A program made the position numbers and the translations under genes. The notes beneath the pieces are model-generated. The model did not search any database. It had not been told where the DNA came from and saw only the letters and a list, made by a program, of their open reading frames with translations. Shown here piece by piece: positions 34,454 to 43,026 of a DNA stretch of 64,000 bases (the stretch's first letter is position 1; each line of letters begins with the position of its first letter). Source of the DNA: JAAXHB01 sp965221635 (lineage in GTDB: Bacteria > Actinomycetota > Acidimicrobiia > Acidimicrobiales > Aldehydirespiratoraceae); the NCBI GenBank assembly GCA_965221635.1, contig OZ244902.1, positions 2,294,001-2,358,000 on the forward strand. The letters run 5' to 3'.

Positions 34454-35467
34454 GTGAGCGAGTTTGCTGGTCTCGGGTTGTCTCTGTCCAACGAGGACAG
34501 GGTTGGCGCCACGCTGGCCATTGCCCGCCAGGCTGATCGTCTCGGTTTCGACGAGGTGTCACTTCCCGAAAGCCGGCTGTTCAACTCGGTCACCTCGGTG
34601 GCGGCTGCCGTGCTGCACAGCACCGAACACATCACCGTGCGCATTGGTGTGGTGAACCCGGTGTTTCGCAACCCGGTGCTGCTCGCTTTGGAAGCTGCCA
34701 CGCTCGCCGAGATCGGCCCCCGGCGGCTGCGTTTCGGCATCGGCGCCGCCGAATGGACGGTGAGGCGTTTCAAGATGGCCCCACGCCGCTGGCGCCCCCT
34801 CACCCACACAATCGAAGCGGTCAAAGCGGTGCGCCATCTCACCAGCGGCAACGAACTGGGCTTCGAGCCAACCACGTTCGACGCCTCGCCACGCCTGCGC
34901 CTCGACAACCCGCCCCAGGCGCCAATCCCGGTGGACGTGGGCGCGGTGAGCGAGAAGATGATGGAAGCAACCGGCGAACACGCCGACGGCGTGCAACTCG
35001 GAGCTATCACCAGCGTCGGCTACACCCGCTGGTCATGCGAACGCCTCGCAGCAGGCGCCGCCCGAGCCGGTCGCAGCCTCGATCACCTGCTCGTGAGCGC
35101 CAACGTGCTCACAAGCGTCGGCGGCGACCGCACCGAGGCCCGCAACGCGGTGAAGCAGGTGCTGGCCTACTACCTGGCCCGAGTGGAGGGATGCGTGGTG
35201 GACGAATCCGGCGCCGATCCCGACCACATCGCGGTGGTGCGATCAGCCGTGGCCCAAGGCGGCGAACAAGCCGGGGCCGAAGTGGTGAGCGACCATCTCG
35301 TGGACGTGTTCGCCGTGGCCGGCACCGTCAGCGATGTGATCGACGGGCTGGCGCCGTTCGCCGACGCAGGGCTGCAGTTGCCTCTGGCGTGGTACACGCT
35401 GGGCCCCGACCCCGCAGAGGCCCTCGACCTGCTGGCCCGCCAGGTGCGCCCCGCCATCACCCCATGA
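34454..35467 (+). CDS. LLM class F420-dependent oxidoreductase
   Basis: The 337-residue luciferase-like protein starts SEFAGLGLSLSNEDRV, has FDEVSLPESRLFNSVTSVAAA, RNPVLLALEAATLAEIGP and IPVDVGAVSEKMMEATGEHAD, the pattern of F420-dependent methylene-tetrahydromethanopterin-reductase-like proteins. Substrate unknown. GTG 34454 is chosen because GGGGGAG lies upstream; the frame is open to 34328. The sulfurtransferase gene follows by 31 bp in the same direction and may be cotranscribed. Third LLM paralogue in the window. Confidence 0.87.
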   Translation: MSEFAGLGLSLSNEDRVGATLAIARQADRLGFDEVSLPESRLFNSVTSVAAAVLHSTEHITVRIGVVNPVFRNPVLLALEAATLAEIGPRRLRFGIGAAEWTVRRFKMAPRRWRPLTHTIEAVKAVRHLTSGNELGFEPTTFDASPRLRLDNPPQAPIPVDVGAVSEKMMEATGEHADGVQLGAITSVGYTRWSCERLAAGAARAGRSLDHLLVSANVLTSVGGDRTEARNAVKQVLAYYLARVEGCVVDESGADPDHIAVVRSAVAQGGEQAGAEVVSDHLVDVFAVAGTVSDVIDGLAPFADAGLQLPLAWYTLGPDPAEALDLLARQVRPAITP

Positions 35468-35498
35468 ACGCAGGCCGGCACTCGCCAAGGGAGGCCAC

Positions 35499-36374
35499 AT
35501 GACAACTCAAACCCGCACCGACCCCAGCCGCCCGACAGTGCCCGGAGGCGGGCCGCTCGTGTCGGTGCAGTGGCTGGCCGAAAACCTTCACCATCCGGGC
35601 GTGCGGGTGGTGGACTGCCGCTGGTACCTGCGTCCCTTCGACATGCGCAACGGCGACGACGAATACCGCAAGGCCCACATCCCCGGGGCTGTACACGTGC
35701 GCTGGGACACAGACATCGCCGACCCCGAGCGTCCCGACTTGTGGATGCTCGCCGGGCCCGAGCGTTACGCCGAGGCCATGGCCCAAAGAGGCATCGGCGA
35801 CGACACGCTCGTGGTGGCCTACGACGATCAGCACGTGACAGTGGCGGCACGCCTGTGGTGGTCGTTGCGGGTGTACGGGCACACCAACGCCTACGTGCTC
35901 GACGGCGGCATCACCCGCTGGGCGGACCTCGGCCATCCGCTGGACTCCGAGATCCCCGAGCACTCCCCGGCGGTGTTCACGCCGCGTTTCAACAAGTCGC
36001 TTTATTCCACCCTCGAAGACGTGCGCAAGGTGACCCACAGCGGCGGCGCCCGGCTCGTGGACGGTCGCATGGGCCCCGCCCGGGCACAGGACGGTGGCGC
36101 GATACCCGCAAGCATCGTTGCGCCCGGAATCACCTTCACCGATCCCGCCACCGGAACCTGGGCCGACCCCGGCACGGCTCGGGCGCAACTGGAGTCCGCC
36201 GGCGCGCAACCGGGCGAGCCAACCATCGCCTACTGCCGTGGTGGTGTGGGCGCGTGCGGCACCGCCCTGGCGTACGCCATAGCGGGGTTCGACGATGTGG
36301 CCGTGTACGACGGATCGTGGACGGAATGGATCACCGACCCCACCACACCCCGCGACCTCGACGCCGTGGACTGA
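35499..36374 (+). CDS. Thiosulfate / 3-mercaptopyruvate sulfurtransferase (two-domain rhodanese)
   Basis: The 291-residue protein has an inactive N-terminal rhodanese domain (VVDCRWYLR, IPGAVHVRWDTDIAD) and a catalytic C-terminal domain with YCRGGVGACGTALA (catalytic Cys, about 246). The active-site loop CRGGVGA fits thiosulfate-type sulfurtransferases. It transfers sulfane sulfur to cyanide or thiols in the cytosol. Length is typical for two-domain rhodaneses. It follows the LLM gene closely and precedes an SDR gene. Confidence 0.93.
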   Translation: MTTQTRTDPSRPTVPGGGPLVSVQWLAENLHHPGVRVVDCRWYLRPFDMRNGDDEYRKAHIPGAVHVRWDTDIADPERPDLWMLAGPERYAEAMAQRGIGDDTLVVAYDDQHVTVAARLWWSLRVYGHTNAYVLDGGITRWADLGHPLDSEIPEHSPAVFTPRFNKSLYSTLEDVRKVTHSGGARLVDGRMGPARAQDGGAIPASIVAPGITFTDPATGTWADPGTARAQLESAGAQPGEPTIAYCRGGVGACGTALAYAIAGFDDVAVYDGSWTEWITDPTTPRDLDAVD

Positions 36375-36439
36375 TCTCCACGTTGTGGGTTCATTCAACG
36401 CCGTTGCTTGAGTTTGACGGTGGGTGCTGAGGGACGCCA

Positions 36440-37225
36440 ATGAGCCGGGTTGTGGTGGTGACCGGCGCCGCGGGAGCGATCGGCGCCGCGGTGTGCGCAC
36501 GCTTCGCCAAGGCGGGCGACACGGTCGTGGGCCTCGACCTGGCCTCGGCGACCACCGCGGCACCAACGCCACCTCCGACACCCAAGACAGACGACGCCAC
36601 CACCGCCAACACCGTCGAGGGCGCCTCGGCAGACGCAACGGTTCACATGGTGGGCTGCGACGTGTCCGACGAGGTGTCGGTCGGCGAGGCTTTCGGCCTG
36701 ATCCGAGGCGCCCACGGCGACCCGACCGTGCTGGTGAACAACGCCGGGATCACCGGAAGTGGAGGCATCGAGGACGAAACCCCCCAACAGTGGCGGCGCA
36801 TCCTCGACGTGAACCTCACCGGCGCCTACCTGTGTGCACGCGAGTGCGTGGCCGCTATGCGCGCCCATGGCGGTGGTTGGATCGTGAACGTGGCCTCGGT
36901 GAACGCCCGTTTCGGCGGGTCGGCGCTGTCGGGCCCGGCCTACGCGGCGTCCAAGGGCGGACTGCTCACACTCACCCGCTTCCTGGCCCGTGAGCACGCC
37001 GCTCACAACATCAAGGTGAATGCGGTGGCGCCCGGCCCTCACGACACCCCAATGTGGGCGGCGCTCGACCCGGTGTTGAGGCAGCGGATCCTCGCGACCG
37101 TTCCCGGCCCGGCGCCAGGCGACCCCGATGATCTCGCTGCGTTGGTGGAGTTCCTGTGCCACCCGAACGCCGCGTACATCACCGGCGCCACCATCGACGT
37201 GAACGGAGGCCAGTGGATGGGCTGA
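36440..37225 (+). CDS. Short-chain dehydrogenase/reductase
   Basis: The 261-residue protein is a classical SDR: TGAAGAIGAAV (Rossmann loop, about 8-18), NNAG (about 97-100), Ser and YAASKGG (catalytic Tyr-x3-Lys, about 170-174), and the C-terminal HPNAAYITGATIDVNGG. Substrate unknown. The loop after the second strand (about 35-62) is an unusual Thr/Ala/Pro-rich insertion. ATG 36440 has the GAGGGACGCCA sequence upstream as a weak ribosome binding site. A 69-bp gap separates it from gcvH. Confidence 0.93.
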   Translation: MSRVVVVTGAAGAIGAAVCARFAKAGDTVVGLDLASATTAAPTPPPTPKTDDATTANTVEGASADATVHMVGCDVSDEVSVGEAFGLIRGAHGDPTVLVNNAGITGSGGIEDETPQQWRRILDVNLTGAYLCARECVAAMRAHGGGWIVNVASVNARFGGSALSGPAYAASKGGLLTLTRFLAREHAAHNIKVNAVAPGPHDTPMWAALDPVLRQRILATVPGPAPGDPDDLAALVEFLCHPNAAYITGATIDVNGGQWMG

Positions 37226-37294
37226 CCGTCCCGGCCGGGGCCTGCCACCAACCGATTACCCAAACTGGCGTGGTGCTGGGGTAACTTCTCTCAC

Positions 37295-37675
37295 ATGGAC
37301 ACTCCTGACGAACTGAGATACTCCTCAGACCACGAGTGGGCCCGACTCGAGGGAAACAAGGTGAGGGTTGGCATCACCGACTACGCCCAGGACGCCCTCG
37401 GTGACGTGGTCTACGTGGAACTCCCCGCACCCGGAGACACGCTGTCCCAGCACGACGTGTTCGGCGAGGTGGAGTCCACAAAGTCGGTCTCAGAGTTGTA
37501 CGCCCCGGTGAGCGGAACCGTGGTGGAGGTGAACGAGGAACTCTTCGGCGCGCCGCAACGCCTCAACGAGGATCCCTACGGAGCGGGCTGGATTTGTGTG
37601 GTGGAGGTTGACGACCCCGCAGAGCTCGAGAACCTCCTCAACGCCTCCGCCTACAAGGCACTGATCGAGGACTGA
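37295..37675 (+). CDS. gcvH: Glycine cleavage system H protein
   Basis: The 126-residue protein has the lipoyl-carrier motif ESTKSVSELYAPVSG (lipoylated Lys about 63) and the full biotinyl/lipoyl barrel, with YSSDHEWARLEGNKV at the N-terminus. It shuttles the aminomethyl group between GcvP, GcvT and the L protein. gcvT lies 3 kb downstream and gcvP 17 kb downstream in this window. A FHA gene follows by 4 bp, the mycobacterial Rv1826-Rv1827 order. A TTACCC/GGGTAA repeat (37256-37261, 37279-37284) precedes it, of unknown meaning. Confidence 0.97.
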   Translation: MDTPDELRYSSDHEWARLEGNKVRVGITDYAQDALGDVVYVELPAPGDTLSQHDVFGEVESTKSVSELYAPVSGTVVEVNEELFGAPQRLNEDPYGAGWICVVEVDDPAELENLLNASAYKALIED

Positions 37676-37679
37676 ACCC

Positions 37680-38153
37680 ATGACGGGGCGGGTCGGTCGC
37701 GGCGACACCCACGAAAACCCCGGCGCCCGAACGGGTGGCGAGCCCAGCAGCGAAGCGTTCGCGCACCGAAGCGAACCCACCATGGAACATGCCGTGGTGC
37801 CAGGCGAAACCTGGCAGGGCGCGGTTGCGGTGGACAGGTCTGCGTTCCGGCGCAGCGAGGGACTGTTCGTGGTGAACCAGGGCCCCAAAGCAGGCGCCCG
37901 CTACGCGCTGGACACCGACCCTGTGACCCTGGGACGACATCCCGACAGCGACATTTTTCTCGATGACATCACCGTGTCGCATCGCCATGCCGAGGTGCGC
38001 CGAAGCGGCGACGACTACCTGATACGTGACATGGATTCGCTCAACGGCACGTACCTCAATCACCGCCTGGTGGACGAAGGCGAACTCAGCGAGGGAGACG
38101 AAGTGCAGATCGGCCGGTTCAAGCTGGTGTTCGTGCACGGAACAGCGCCCTGA
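37680..38153 (+). CDS. FHA domain protein (GarA/OdhI-like)
   Basis: The 157-residue protein has a disordered N-terminal part (about 1-55) and a C-terminal FHA domain (about 75-150) with VTLGRHPDSDIFLDDITVSHRHAE-type core (residues Gly-Arg, Ser, His and Asn-Gly at binding positions, SLNGTYLN). In mycobacteria and corynebacteria the homologue GarA/OdhI is phosphorylated at an N-terminal Thr pair and controls 2-oxoglutarate metabolism. No clear ETTS-type motif is seen here, so phosphoregulation is uncertain. Its stop overlaps the start of the MerR gene (TGATG). Confidence 0.88.
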   Translation: MTGRVGRGDTHENPGARTGGEPSSEAFAHRSEPTMEHAVVPGETWQGAVAVDRSAFRRSEGLFVVNQGPKAGARYALDTDPVTLGRHPDSDIFLDDITVSHRHAEVRRSGDDYLIRDMDSLNGTYLNHRLVDEGELSEGDEVQIGRFKLVFVHGTAP

Positions 38154-39076
38154 TGGCCAGGGATCATCATTCGATCGGCGAGGTTCTGGCCTTGCTGCGC
38201 GAAGACCATCCCGACCTCGCCGCATCGAAGATTCGCTACCTGGAAGCCCAGGGCCTTGTGGTTCCCGAGCGATCCGAGTCCGGTTACCGACGTTTCCACG
38301 ACGCCGACGTGCGGCGCCTGCACTGGATCCTGGATCAGCAGCGCCACAGTTACCTTCCGCTCAAGGAGATCAAACGCCTCCTCGACGAGAATCCCGAGCT
38401 GATCGAGGAACCCCAGCCCGGCGAGGAAGCCCAGCCCGGCGAGGAGCCCCAGCCCGGCGACGCCTCCCTTGACAACACGGGCGAAGATCTTCCCGGCGGA
38501 GACCGCTCGGGCGAGGATCACACAGGCGTGTACCACGAGGGCGAGGATCACTCGGGCGAACACAGCGAGGCCGATTCGGCCGCGGCGAAGCGTCCGTCTT
38601 TGTTCGAGGCCGCCGAAGCCGAACGCCACGCAGGCTCCGGCAACGGCAGCGGCAGCCCCGTTGGGGTGGAGGGATCGGTGAGTTTCAGCGCGGCGGAGTT
38701 GGCCGAAGCCACCCAAAGCGACATCTCCCAAATCAGCGAACTCGCCAGGATGGGTTTCATCGTTCCGATCAAGGCTGGCTACGTGGGAGGGGTAACCAGC
38801 CGAGACAACATCCACGACGCCGTGTTCGACCACAAAGCCGTGCTGATGGTTCGAGCCGTGCAAGCCTTCGCCGAGCGTGGAATGCCCTTGAGGGTGTTGC
38901 GCATGTACAAGGTGGCCGCCGATCGAGAGGCCGGCATGTACGAACAGCTGGCCGCCGCGCTGATCGCCCGTGGTGACAGGATCCGAATACGCGCCGAGCT
39001 TGAGGAACTGATGGACCTCGCCGACGGAATCCGCAGAGAGTTCCTGCGCCTGGCCTTGACGCCACACCTCGACTGA
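38153..39076 (+). CDS. MerR family regulator (Rv1828/FtsR-like)
   Basis: The 307-residue protein has an N-terminal MerR winged helix (about 5-75, SIGEVLALLREDHPDLAASKIRYLEAQGLV and GYRRFHDADVRRL) followed by an acidic, Gly/Glu-rich linker (about 84-150) containing three near-perfect six-residue repeats, and a C-terminal helical domain with a second HTH-like region (FSAAELAEATQSDISQISEL). This matches Rv1828/FtsR, which controls cell division genes. The linker length is unusual. It overlaps the FHA gene by one base and follows gcvH-FHA. Confidence 0.9.
   Translation: MARDHHSIGEVLALLREDHPDLAASKIRYLEAQGLVVPERSESGYRRFHDADVRRLHWILDQQRHSYLPLKEIKRLLDENPELIEEPQPGEEAQPGEEPQPGDASLDNTGEDLPGGDRSGEDHTGVYHEGEDHSGEHSEADSAAAKRPSLFEAAEAERHAGSGNGSGSPVGVEGSVSFSAAELAEATQSDISQISELARMGFIVPIKAGYVGGVTSRDNIHDAVFDHKAVLMVRAVQAFAERGMPLRVLRMYKVAADREAGMYEQLAAALIARGDRIRIRAELEELMDLADGIRREFLRLALTPHLD
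38405..38458 (+). repeat. 18-bp tandem repeat in the MerR linker, three units
   Basis: GAGGAACCCCAGCCCGGC-type units at 38405-38422, 38423-38440 and 38441-38458 encode repeats of EEPQPG. They lie in the disordered linker and keep the frame. Confidence 0.9.
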
Positions 39077-39249
39077 CACCGCCTGGCCCCAGGTTCGCCC
39101 GGCCTGCGGCTCGGCGCAGTCCGCAAGGTTCGCTGTCTGTCGACTTCGACCGGCCCACGAGGTTCGACCGAGCCCAAAGGTTGCCGGCGGCGGTCGGGCA
39201 GCGCCTGGGCGCGGGGCACTGGCACAAGGGTGCTGGGTAGGATGCGCTC

Positions 39250-39747
39250 ATGCTTGAGGTGGAGGTCGTGGGCGTGCGAGTGGAGTTGCCGTCCAATTCC
39301 CCGATCGTTTTGCTGCGCGAAAAGGAGGGCTCCGAGCGCTTGTTGCCCATATTTGTGGGACTGCCCGAGGCGACCGCCATAGCCATCGTGCTCGACGGCA
39401 AAACCACCCCCCGGCCCATGACCCACGACTTGATGCGAGACGTTCTCGTGCAGTTGTCGATCAATCTCGAGAGGGTGGTGGTGACCGAATTGCGTGACCG
39501 CACCTTCTACGCCGAGCTTCACCTCACCAGCGCGGCAGGCAACGCGGTGGTGTCGAGCCGCCCGTCGGACGCGATCGCCTTGGCGGTGCGCACCGGCGCT
39601 GCGGTGTACGTGGAAGAGTCCGTGATCGCCGAAGCGGGCTACCGGGCAGGCGCACAGCCCGTCGCCGAGGAGCAGGCCGAGGAAGTGGTGGAGCAGTTCA
39701 AGGAGTTCATCGACTCCGTGTCCCCCGAGGACTTCGACACCCGCTGA
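39250..39747 (+). CDS. Bifunctional nuclease family protein (DUF151)
   Basis: The 165-residue protein has the DUF151/bifunctional-nuclease fold: VEVVGVRVELPSNSPIVLLRE, LPIFVGLPEATAIAIVLDGK, RPMTHDLMRDVL and SSRPSDAIALAVRTGA. Family members have been reported to have RNase and DNase activity in plants and mycobacteria. An acidic C-terminal tail (about 135-165) follows the domain. It sits between two MerR genes in the conserved Rv1828-Rv1829-Rv1830 order. Confidence 0.93.
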   Translation: MLEVEVVGVRVELPSNSPIVLLREKEGSERLLPIFVGLPEATAIAIVLDGKTTPRPMTHDLMRDVLVQLSINLERVVVTELRDRTFYAELHLTSAAGNAVVSSRPSDAIALAVRTGAAVYVEESVIAEAGYRAGAQPVAEEQAEEVVEQFKEFIDSVSPEDFDTR

Positions 39748-39848
39748 TCCCGGCGCTCGCCTGGCGCCCCGCAGGCCCCCCACACGCCGAGTTGTTGATA
39801 TGCGCGCAACCCGGCGACTAGGGTCTTCAACCGACAAACGGGTAATTT

Positions 39849-39876
39849 CTCAGGTGTCGGTTGGCGACACCCCTGA
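39849..39876 (+). promoter_or_regulatory. Inverted repeat upstream of the second MerR gene
   Basis: CTCAGGTGTCG (39849-39859) and CGACA-CC-CCTGAG (39865-39876) pair as an 11-bp stem with a short bulge and GTTGG loop, about 70 bp before the MerR start. MerR regulators often bind inverted repeats near their own promoters, so it is a candidate operator; it could also be a leader hairpin. Confidence 0.4.
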
Positions 39877-39946
39877 GTCGTGCAAAAGCGTGGATTGAGG
39901 CGTCGGCGGCTGGTCCGCCCGCAACCCACCACAAAGAGGGGATCCG

Positions 39947-40522
39947 ATGAGCGAACCAACTCACCTTCGGCAGGAATTCGGCAGCATGAGCGCCATCCGA
40001 ATCGCGGGCATCACCTACAGGCAGTTGGATCACTGGGCCCGCATGGGCCTCGTGCGGCCCTCACAGACCGAAGCGTCCGGCAGCGGAAGCCGCCGACGGT
40101 ACAGCTACAGCGACCTTGTTCGCCTGCGGGCGATCAAGCGCCTCCTCGACGCCGGTTTGAAGCTGCGAAAGGTGTGCGAGGTGATCGACAAGCTCGACGC
40201 TGAGTTCGGCGCCGACCTGGCAGCGTCGAATCTGGTGATAGACGGCCAGACACCGGTGCTGGTCACCAACAACGCAGAACTCTTCGACGTGCTCAGCAAC
40301 GGTCAGGGAGTGCTGAACGTGCTGCCGATGGCGCCGGTTCAACAAGAAGTGGACGCCGCGATCGTGGAGCTGTTCCCTCCCCCCACACCGGACCCCACAG
40401 AAGGCGAAGATCCGGGCGGCCAACACTCGGACGACTCTCACTCCGACTCGCCCCAGGACTCGTCACCGGTGGCCGATGACACCGATCCCGCAGACGATTT
40501 CCCCAACGCGCGAGCTGTTTGA
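39947..40522 (+). CDS. MerR family regulator (Rv1830-like)
   Basis: The 191-residue protein has a MerR helix-turn-helix (about 15-80: IAGITYRQLDHWARMGLV, RRRYSYSDLVRLRAIKRLLDAG) and an Asp/Ser/Pro-rich C-terminal tail (about 140-191). It matches the second MerR of the mycobacterial gcvH-FHA-MerR-nuclease-MerR block. The ATG at 39947 has GGGG upstream. Regulated genes unknown. Confidence 0.88.
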   Translation: MSEPTHLRQEFGSMSAIRIAGITYRQLDHWARMGLVRPSQTEASGSGSRRRYSYSDLVRLRAIKRLLDAGLKLRKVCEVIDKLDAEFGADLAASNLVIDGQTPVLVTNNAELFDVLSNGQGVLNVLPMAPVQQEVDAAIVELFPPPTPDPTEGEDPGGQHSDDSHSDSPQDSSPVADDTDPADDFPNARAV

Positions 40523-40577
40523 CCTTCGCAGCATTGCCTTGATCTGATTGCCTCGACCTGACCCGGAGGGCGGCCCT

Positions 40578-41684
40578 GTGAGCAACCGGCAGTCGCCCTT
40601 GCACGCTCAGCACGTGTCCGCCGGTGCGAAGCTGGTGGACTTCGGCGGCTGGGACATGCCGCTGTGTTATGACACCGGCACGGTGGCCGAACACCTGGCG
40701 TGTCGAAACGACGCGGCCATGTTCGACGTTTCGCACCTGGGAACGGTTCGGGTCAGCGGCGCGGCGGCCCACGAAACGTTGCAATGGGCGTTCACCAACG
40801 ATCTCAACCGCATCGGTGCAGGAGCGGCGCAGTACACGCACATGTTGGATCCCGACGACGCGTCGGTGCTCGACGACATCATCGTGTGGCAGATCGCCGA
40901 AGACGTGTTCGACGTGATGCCCAACGCCTCCAACACCGATCGAGTCACCCAAGCCCTGCACGCCGCTTCCGGGGACGGCAGCGGCGGCGACCGGGCCGGC
41001 GGATCGTTGCACGTGGCCGATGTCACCGCCGGGCGTGCGGTGATCGCCGTGCAAGGCCCCCAGGCCAGAACCAGGCTGGCCCGGGTGTCCCCAGAGGCTG
41101 CAGCTGTTGGCCGTTTCAAGGTGATCTCAGCGGAGGTGTGCGGCGCCACCGCGACAGTCGCGGGCACCGGTTACACCGGCGAGGACGGCGTGGAAATGGC
41201 CGTGCCAGTGTCAAACGGGGCCAAAGTGTGGGCGGCGTTGCTCGAAGCGGGTGTGGTTGCCGCAGGACTGGGGGCGCGCGACACGCTGCGCCTCGAGGCG
41301 GGGCTGCCCTTGCACGGTCACGAACTGGGGCCGGGGATCACGCCCCTGCAGGCAGGCCTGGGTTGGGTGGCCCGCTTCGACAAGGGCGACTTCCGAGGCC
41401 GCGCCGCGCTGCTTGCCGAGAAGGAAGCCGGCCCGCATCGGGTGCTGCGTGCCTTGCTGGGTCACACTCGTCGTCCGTTGCGTGACGGTTGCCCCGTTCT
41501 GGCAGACGGCGAAGTGGCCGGTGAGGTCACCAGCGGCAACTACTCACCAATCCTGGGCCGGGGAATCGCCCTGGCGCTGGTGAGCCCTCAAGTCGTGCCC
41601 GAAGACGAAGTGGCCGTTGACGTGCGAGGCCGAGAAATGCCCGCAACAGTGGTGAAGGGCCCGTTCCACAAGTTGAACATCTGA
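40578..41684 (+). CDS. gcvT: Glycine cleavage system aminomethyltransferase (T protein)
   Basis: The 368-residue protein has the GcvT folate-binding layout: HAQHVSAGAKLVDFGGWDMPL, FDVSHLGTVRVSG, TNDLNRIGAGAAQYTHML, then GYTGEDGVEM and the C-terminal barrel with ARDTLRLEAGLPLHGHEL. It transfers the methylene group from the H protein to tetrahydrofolate and releases ammonia. GTG 40578 is chosen because CGGAGGG (40564-40570) is well placed; the frame opens at 40548 without one. A short Gly/Asp-rich insertion (about 135-143) is visible. Converges with aroC. Confidence 0.95.
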   Translation: MSNRQSPLHAQHVSAGAKLVDFGGWDMPLCYDTGTVAEHLACRNDAAMFDVSHLGTVRVSGAAAHETLQWAFTNDLNRIGAGAAQYTHMLDPDDASVLDDIIVWQIAEDVFDVMPNASNTDRVTQALHAASGDGSGGDRAGGSLHVADVTAGRAVIAVQGPQARTRLARVSPEAAAVGRFKVISAEVCGATATVAGTGYTGEDGVEMAVPVSNGAKVWAALLEAGVVAAGLGARDTLRLEAGLPLHGHELGPGITPLQAGLGWVARFDKGDFRGRAALLAEKEAGPHRVLRALLGHTRRPLRDGCPVLADGEVAGEVTSGNYSPILGRGIALALVSPQVVPEDEVAVDVRGREMPATVVKGPFHKLNI

Positions 41685-41691
41685 CCCGCAG

Positions 41692-41750
41692 ACGCCTGCG
41701 GGTGCTGTCCCGCCAACGCCTGCGGGTGCGAAGCAGCCAACGCTGCGGGT
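41692..41750 (+). repeat. Short GC-rich repeats after gcvT
   Basis: ACGCCTGCGGGTG occurs at 41692-41704 and 41716-41728, with a shorter copy at 41740-41750, in the 172-bp gap between convergent gcvT and aroC. Confidence 0.6.
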
Positions 41751-41856
41751 TTGCCGGCTGAGTGCTGCCGGGTTGGTGCAATCCGCTGGTGCGAACCTGT
41801 TGGTGCTGCGGGTTCAGGCCAGTTCGCCGCGAGCCGCACCTGTCGGTGGCGTCGCT

Positions 41857-42969
41857 TCAGGGCAGCTCCGGTAGTGGCGGCAGCACGTCCACTGCCTTGT
41901 GACGCAGCCACAGGTCGGCCAGCACCAGCAGCGCCATTGCTTCCACCATCGGCACTGCGCGTGGCAGCACGCACGGGTCGTGACGCCCCCGCGCCGCGAG
42001 TGTGGTGGCTTCCCCGCTGCGGGTCACGGTGTTCTGCGCGGACGCGATCGTGGAGGTGGGTTTGAACGCCACCCGAAACACGATGTCGGCGCTGTTGGAG
42101 ATCCCGCCCTGCACGCCTCCCGAACGGTTCGACGCGGTGCGGATCTTGCCGTCCTCGCCGGGCTCGAACGGGTCGTTGTGAGCCAGGCCGGTGAGACGGG
42201 TGCCGTCGAATCCGCTGCCGATCTCGAAACCCTTCGCCGCGGGCAGCGACAGCATCGCCCCCGCGAGCCGAGCGTCGAGCTTGTCGAACACCGGCTCGCC
42301 CAAACCGGCGGGCACGCCACGGCAAACGCATTCCACCACCCCTCCCAGCGAGTCGCCACGCCGACGGGCGTCCTCGATGGCAGCGGTCATCGCCTCAGCG
42401 GCGGAAGGGTCGGCGCAGCGGGTGGGGTCGGCTTCCACATCAGCGAGGGTCACCAGCGAAGCGTCCGCGCCGGATTGGATCTCGTGAACCGAACGCACCC
42501 AGGCCAATACCTCCACGCCTTCGGCCACGCCGAGGAGTTTGCGCGCCACCGCGCCGGCGGCCACCCGCCCAACCGTTTCGCGCGCCGAGGCCCGGCCCCC
42601 GCCTGTCCAGTTGCGAAATCCGTACTTGGCGTCGTAGGTGAAATCGGCGTGCGACGGGCGGTACACGTTGCGCAGGTGTTCGTAGGCGCCGGGTCGGGCG
42701 TCTTTGTTGCGCACCAGCACGGCGATCGGGGTTCCGGTGGTGTGACCGTCGAACACACCCGAGAGGATCTCGGCGGTGTCGGACTCCTTGCGAGGGGTCA
42801 CCAACCGGCTCTGACCGGGCCGGCGCCGATCCAGGTCGTGTTGCAGGTCTGAAGCCTCAAGGGCCAGCCGGGGCGGGCATCCGTCGATCACCACGCCCAC
42901 GCCTCCGCCGTGGGATTCCCCGAAGGTGGTCACCGCGAAGGTGTGCCCGAAAGTGTTTCCCATCGTCAC
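41857..42969 (-). CDS. aroC: Chorismate synthase
   Basis: The 370-residue protein has the chorismate synthase signatures GNTFGHTFAVTTFGESHGG, the 'RPGQSRLVTPRKESDTAEI' FMN region, GGGRASARETVGRVAAGA and HDPCVLPRAVPMVEAMA. It makes chorismate from 5-enolpyruvylshikimate-3-phosphate with reduced FMN. The start at 42969 is GTG with AGGA upstream; ATG 42963 two codons later is an equally good choice. Other shikimate genes are not present. Confidence 0.97.
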   Translation of the reverse strand: MTMGNTFGHTFAVTTFGESHGGGVGVVIDGCPPRLALEASDLQHDLDRRRPGQSRLVTPRKESDTAEILSGVFDGHTTGTPIAVLVRNKDARPGAYEHLRNVYRPSHADFTYDAKYGFRNWTGGGRASARETVGRVAAGAVARKLLGVAEGVEVLAWVRSVHEIQSGADASLVTLADVEADPTRCADPSAAEAMTAAIEDARRRGDSLGGVVECVCRGVPAGLGEPVFDKLDARLAGAMLSLPAAKGFEIGSGFDGTRLTGLAHNDPFEPGEDGKIRTASNRSGGVQGGISNSADIVFRVAFKPTSTIASAQNTVTRSGEATTLAARGRHDPCVLPRAVPMVEAMALLVLADLWLRHKAVDVLPPLPELP

Positions 42970-43026
42970 GATCCTACGATCGCCGCCACGGCCCCTACCG
43001 CACTGCGCCGCCGGGCCGCCGCGAGG

